Shown here one piece after another: positions 20,441 to 22,383 of a DNA stretch of 22,383 nt. Below the pieces are notes generated by a model. That model was given only the letters and a program-made list of their open reading frames with translations, was not told where the DNA came from and ran no database searches. The stretch is from positions 1-22,383 of the forward strand of contig DCVU01000110.1 of NCBI GenBank assembly GCA_002327415.1, in the 5' to 3' direction. Position 1 is the stretch's first letter, and every line of letters starts with the position of its first letter. This DNA is from Smithella sp. UBA2180 (GTDB taxonomy: Bacteria > Desulfobacterota > Syntrophia > Syntrophales > Smithellaceae). Both the position numbers and the translations under genes were made by a program.

Positions 20441-21664
20441 TTGACAGTTGACTCGTCATATAGTATTCAAAGCCAATCTCAAAAGGGTCTTGGAAGCGAG
20501 ATCATGGCGGAACTTATTGCACGTGGATCAATTAGCTGTCAGCGGTGCGGGGTAACCAGACGGGAAAGGGTTTGTCCGAAGTGCGGATATGATTCCTGTC
20601 TCATCCGTATATCTGTCAAAGGAAAGCGCCTTAGAATCTATCACGATAAAAACGGCATTGCTCTTTCCTTCTCAATGGCTTTTCAAGCCTTAACTCAAAT
20701 CAATAAGGAAATAAAAGACCGCTCTTTCAATATCAATGATTGGCTTCAGCCTGCTATCATTGAAAACAAATTTAAGAATAAATATGATGTATGGATAAAG
20801 CAGAAAACCATTGAAGCCGAAGCCGGACGCTTTTCATTTGAGACCCTGAAGCTGTATCAATCATATAAGAAAAATCACTATGGGCCGCTATATGAACTTG
20901 ATGTTCGTGAGATTGAGCTTTCCCATTTGCAGGAACTTGTAAACGGATTTACGGGATTATCTGAGAAGTACATCAAAAACCTTGTCGACTGTCTCAAGAC
21001 TTTTTACAAATGGCTGAATAAATGGGAACGGGTAAGATTGCCTATCTTCCCGGATATTGAAATCACGACCGGCGAGACACAAAAGGCAATACCTTATGAA
21101 GAGCAGATAGCAGTTATTAAACGCTTTCCAGCAGAGCATCAAGATATTTTGCTTTTCATTCGTGAAACCGGCCTGAGAATATCTGAAGGTTGTGCCGCTC
21201 AAGTGCGTGACATTGATATACCCGGTGCCCAGGCATTAATTCAACGGACATACTCAGGATATCGTCTTGTTGAAAAAACAAAAGGGAAACATCGGAAATG
21301 GATTCCACTATCGAGACGCGCCTTTGAGATAGCGCAAAAACATGCCACAGGGCGCTTCGGGGTGGATTTCCTTTTTATTAACTCATCTACAGGCAGAGGA
21401 TATAAACCGGCTTACCTGAGGGATTTGTGGTCACTGTATGGCATAAAAGATTTGACTTTATATGAAGCAACACGGCACAGCACAATTACTGATTGGTCAA
21501 AAAATGCTTCAGCATTTCAGGTGAAAGATTTGGCGCGGCACGGGGATATAAGAACGTCTCAAAAGTATGTCCACAATGCAATGACCGATTTGCGCGAAGT
21601 TGTGAACCGGGATAATGTGATTTCAATCCGTGCCGATAGCGTGCCGATAGATAAAAACAGGTAA
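20441..21664 (+). CDS. Tyrosine integrase with N-terminal zinc ribbon (TTG start)
   Basis: A 407-residue site-specific recombinase that should integrate and excise the element at selC. An N-terminal zinc ribbon, C33-x2-C36 and C45-x2-C48 (ISCQRCGVTRRERVCPKCG), precedes a SAM-like core-binding domain (about 108-200) and the catalytic domain. Catalytic residues by eye are R246 (TGLRISE), K281 (TKGKHRKW), R345-H346 (EATRH), H367 (LARHGDI) and nucleophile Y376 (SQKYVH). The usual first histidine of the HxxR box is E342 here. I take TTG 20441 as start because AGGAG lies seven bases upstream; the next start, ATG 20504, would still keep the zinc ribbon. It ends 34 bases before attR, typical of selC/tRNA islands, and its 3' end encodes the right-end GTGCCGAT boxes. 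Confidence 0.93.
   Translation: MTVDSSYSIQSQSQKGLGSEIMAELIARGSISCQRCGVTRRERVCPKCGYDSCLIRISVKGKRLRIYHDKNGIALSFSMAFQALTQINKEIKDRSFNINDWLQPAIIENKFKNKYDVWIKQKTIEAEAGRFSFETLKLYQSYKKNHYGPLYELDVREIELSHLQELVNGFTGLSEKYIKNLVDCLKTFYKWLNKWERVRLPIFPDIEITTGETQKAIPYEEQIAVIKRFPAEHQDILLFIRETGLRISEGCAAQVRDIDIPGAQALIQRTYSGYRLVEKTKGKHRKWIPLSRRAFEIAQKHATGRFGVDFLFINSSTGRGYKPAYLRDLWSLYGIKDLTLYEATRHSTITDWSKNASAFQVKDLARHGDIRTSQKYVHNAMTDLREVVNRDNVISIRADSVPIDKNR
21620..21648 (+). repeat. Right-end candidate integrase arm sites
   Basis: ATTTCAATCC (21620-21629) is directly followed by GTGCCGAT at 21630-21637 and 21641-21648, again 11 bp apart. They match the boxes at the left end in sequence, orientation and GTGCCGAT spacing. 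They overlap the last codons of the integrase. Confidence 0.6.
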
Positions 21665-21698
21665 TGTTAATTCAGATACTTATAGCGAATTGCAAGTT

Positions 21699-21722
21699 TT
21701 CGATTCCCATGCACTTCCGCCA
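21699..21722 (+). repeat. attR core (24-bp direct repeat, copy 2)
   Basis: Exact copy of the last 24 bases of selC (12511-12534). It has no tRNA 5' part, so it is the displaced 3' end left by integration. Host DNA resumes at 21723. Confidence 0.95.
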
Positions 21723-21795
21723 ATATATTTGAGTCAGAAAGAACGAGAGTTACCATTGAATTATTTAAAATCAATATTTACATAATTAATCATAT

Positions 21796-22230
21796 TTATT
21801 TACTTACGAATTGAGACCAACAATCACTCCATGTTGAAGAAGATGAACCTTCTGATTTGCAAGTGGCAACACAGTTTTTATTTTCTGCAAGACAAAGTCT
21901 ATTATCAGCAGTATAATTATAACATCCTGGAATTCTGTCGTTACAACAATTAATACAATTATTTATGCGTTTCACTTTTACTTCGGGTGTTTCTTTCGCT
22001 TTTACAATGGCATTACCTTTTTCTACAAAACCTTTTTCCTTTCCATTTGTCATCTCTTCCTGTGAAGGTTTTACGTAAGATTCCTTTAAAACACAATCTC
22101 TCATTCCATCTTGAGGACTATCGGTGGCTATGGAATTGCCGTTACGATCAATACAAAGATAGAAATCCCCGGCATTAGCAGAAACTACTAAAGCAAAAAA
22201 TACGAATAATGCAGAAATTATTCTTTTCAC
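21796..22230 (-). CDS. Small exported cysteine-rich protein, GTG start
   Basis: A 144-residue protein with a signal peptide (MKRIISALFVFFALVVSANA, cleavage before GDFYLC). The first mature part (FYLCIDRNGNSIATDSPQDGMRDCVLKESY) resembles the short beta domain of DUF4124-type envelope proteins. The second half has many cysteines (NNCINCCNDRIPGCYNYT, RLCLAENKNCVATCK, DCWSQF), which suggests periplasmic disulfides or metal binding. GGAGGG is about seven bases upstream of GTG 22230. It lies outside the attR core, so it belongs to the host side. Function unknown. Confidence 0.75.
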   Translation of the reverse strand: MKRIISALFVFFALVVSANAGDFYLCIDRNGNSIATDSPQDGMRDCVLKESYVKPSQEEMTNGKEKGFVEKGNAIVKAKETPEVKVKRINNCINCCNDRIPGCYNYTADNRLCLAENKNCVATCKSEGSSSSTWSDCWSQFVSK

Positions 22231-22240
22231 TGTTTTCCCT

Positions 22241-22257
22241 CCTTAACGGAATTAAGG
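22241..22257 (-). promoter_or_regulatory. Small hairpin at the ribosome site of the exported protein gene
   Basis: CCTTAA (22241-22246) and TTAAGG (22252-22257) are perfect complements around a 5-base loop. On the minus strand the stem ends in the AAGG of the AAGGAGGG ribosome site, so it might partly mask it. The rest of the right edge (22258-22383) shows nothing I can support. Confidence 0.3.
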
Positions 22258-22383
22258 AATTCAAAAGTCTTGATACATTAGAGTTTTATTTATCATACTT
22301 AGCGGTTGAAATCCACTACGGCAAAGAATTTATTCTTCATAAGACTTTCAGGAACCATGGGTATGAACCCCAAAGCAAGCGTT

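Larger units (their letters stand above)
12511..21722. mobile_element. 9.19-kb integrative element in selC (possible satellite)
   Basis: The element is bounded by a perfect 24-bp direct repeat of the selC 3' end, 9,188 bp apart, with a tyrosine integrase adjacent to the right copy. Inside are a serine recombinase, two regulators, a prim-pol replication protein with an iteron cluster, a terminase-small-subunit-like protein, several unknown small genes and an exported cargo pair. Its genes are more AT-rich than the flanking men genes (28% G+C in 60-base samples from the genes at 16795 and 13523, against about 55% in men samples). No capsid, portal, relaxase or type IV secretion genes are present, so transfer would need a helper. 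Boundaries are well supported; the satellite interpretation is inference. Confidence 0.9.

Noticed and set aside
22285..22383. A second tRNA-like segment at the right edge (GGTTGAAATCC and similar)
   Set aside because: The T-loop consensus is not met, no acceptor or anticodon stem can be paired, and the sequence ends before it could be completed.

Overview
The window reads as chromosome of an anaerobic, menaquinone-using bacterium. A deltaproteobacterial/Desulfobacterota host (Syntrophales-like) is my best guess, but this is inference. Support: a complete classical menaquinone operon, a Thi4-type thiazole synthase with the sulfide-dependent active-site histidine, a molybdenum-cofactor gene (moeA) next to a selenocysteine tRNA gene (selC), and many lipid-modified or exported proteins of Gram-negative type. 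No rRNA gene or other taxonomic marker is present, so the lineage is not proven.

Layout. (1) 1-2053, minus strand: 5' two-thirds of mfd, cut by the window edge just after Walker A. (2) 2054-2666: no convincing gene; it holds several hairpins, a repeat-like structured block and a near-consensus promoter. (3) 2667-9345, plus strand: a tight men operon in the order menF-menD-menB-menA-menC-menE, with 4-base ATGA overlaps at the menB/menA junction and the menA/menC junction and an 8-base overlap at menC/menE. It covers chorismate to demethylmenaquinone except the MenH and thioesterase steps. (4) 9353-11007: promoter, TPP riboswitch and intrinsic terminator upstream of thi4 and thiE. (5) 11056-12351: moeA with its own promoter. 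(6) 12390-12534: promoter and selC, tRNA-Sec with anticodon TCA.

(7) 12511-21722: a 9.19-kb integrative element inserted in the 3' end of selC. It is bounded by a perfect 24-bp direct repeat of the tRNA 3' end (attL 12511-12534, attR 21699-21722). A tyrosine integrase lies immediately inside attR, and both ends carry matching tandem 11-bp-spaced GTGCCGAT boxes. Left arm, minus strand: a ribbon-helix-helix regulator, an ankyrin-repeat lipoprotein and an outer-membrane beta-barrel. Right arm, plus strand: a structured leader, three small unknown genes, a serine recombinase, an unknown gene with a structured leader, an XRE repressor-like protein, a 39-residue peptide gene, a prim-pol/ATPase replication protein, an unknown gene, a terminase-small-subunit-like HTH protein and the integrase. 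A cluster of TGACTTCA boxes next to an AT-rich stretch inside the prim-pol gene looks like a replication origin. There are no capsid, portal or conjugation genes, so this is a compact replicating integrative element, possibly a phage satellite.

(8) 21723-22383: right flank, with one small exported cysteine-rich protein gene on the minus strand.

Best candidates for something undescribed: the selC element as a whole, its origin-like iterons, the RHH/operator/structured-leader control region at 14640-14870, and the exported cargo pair.
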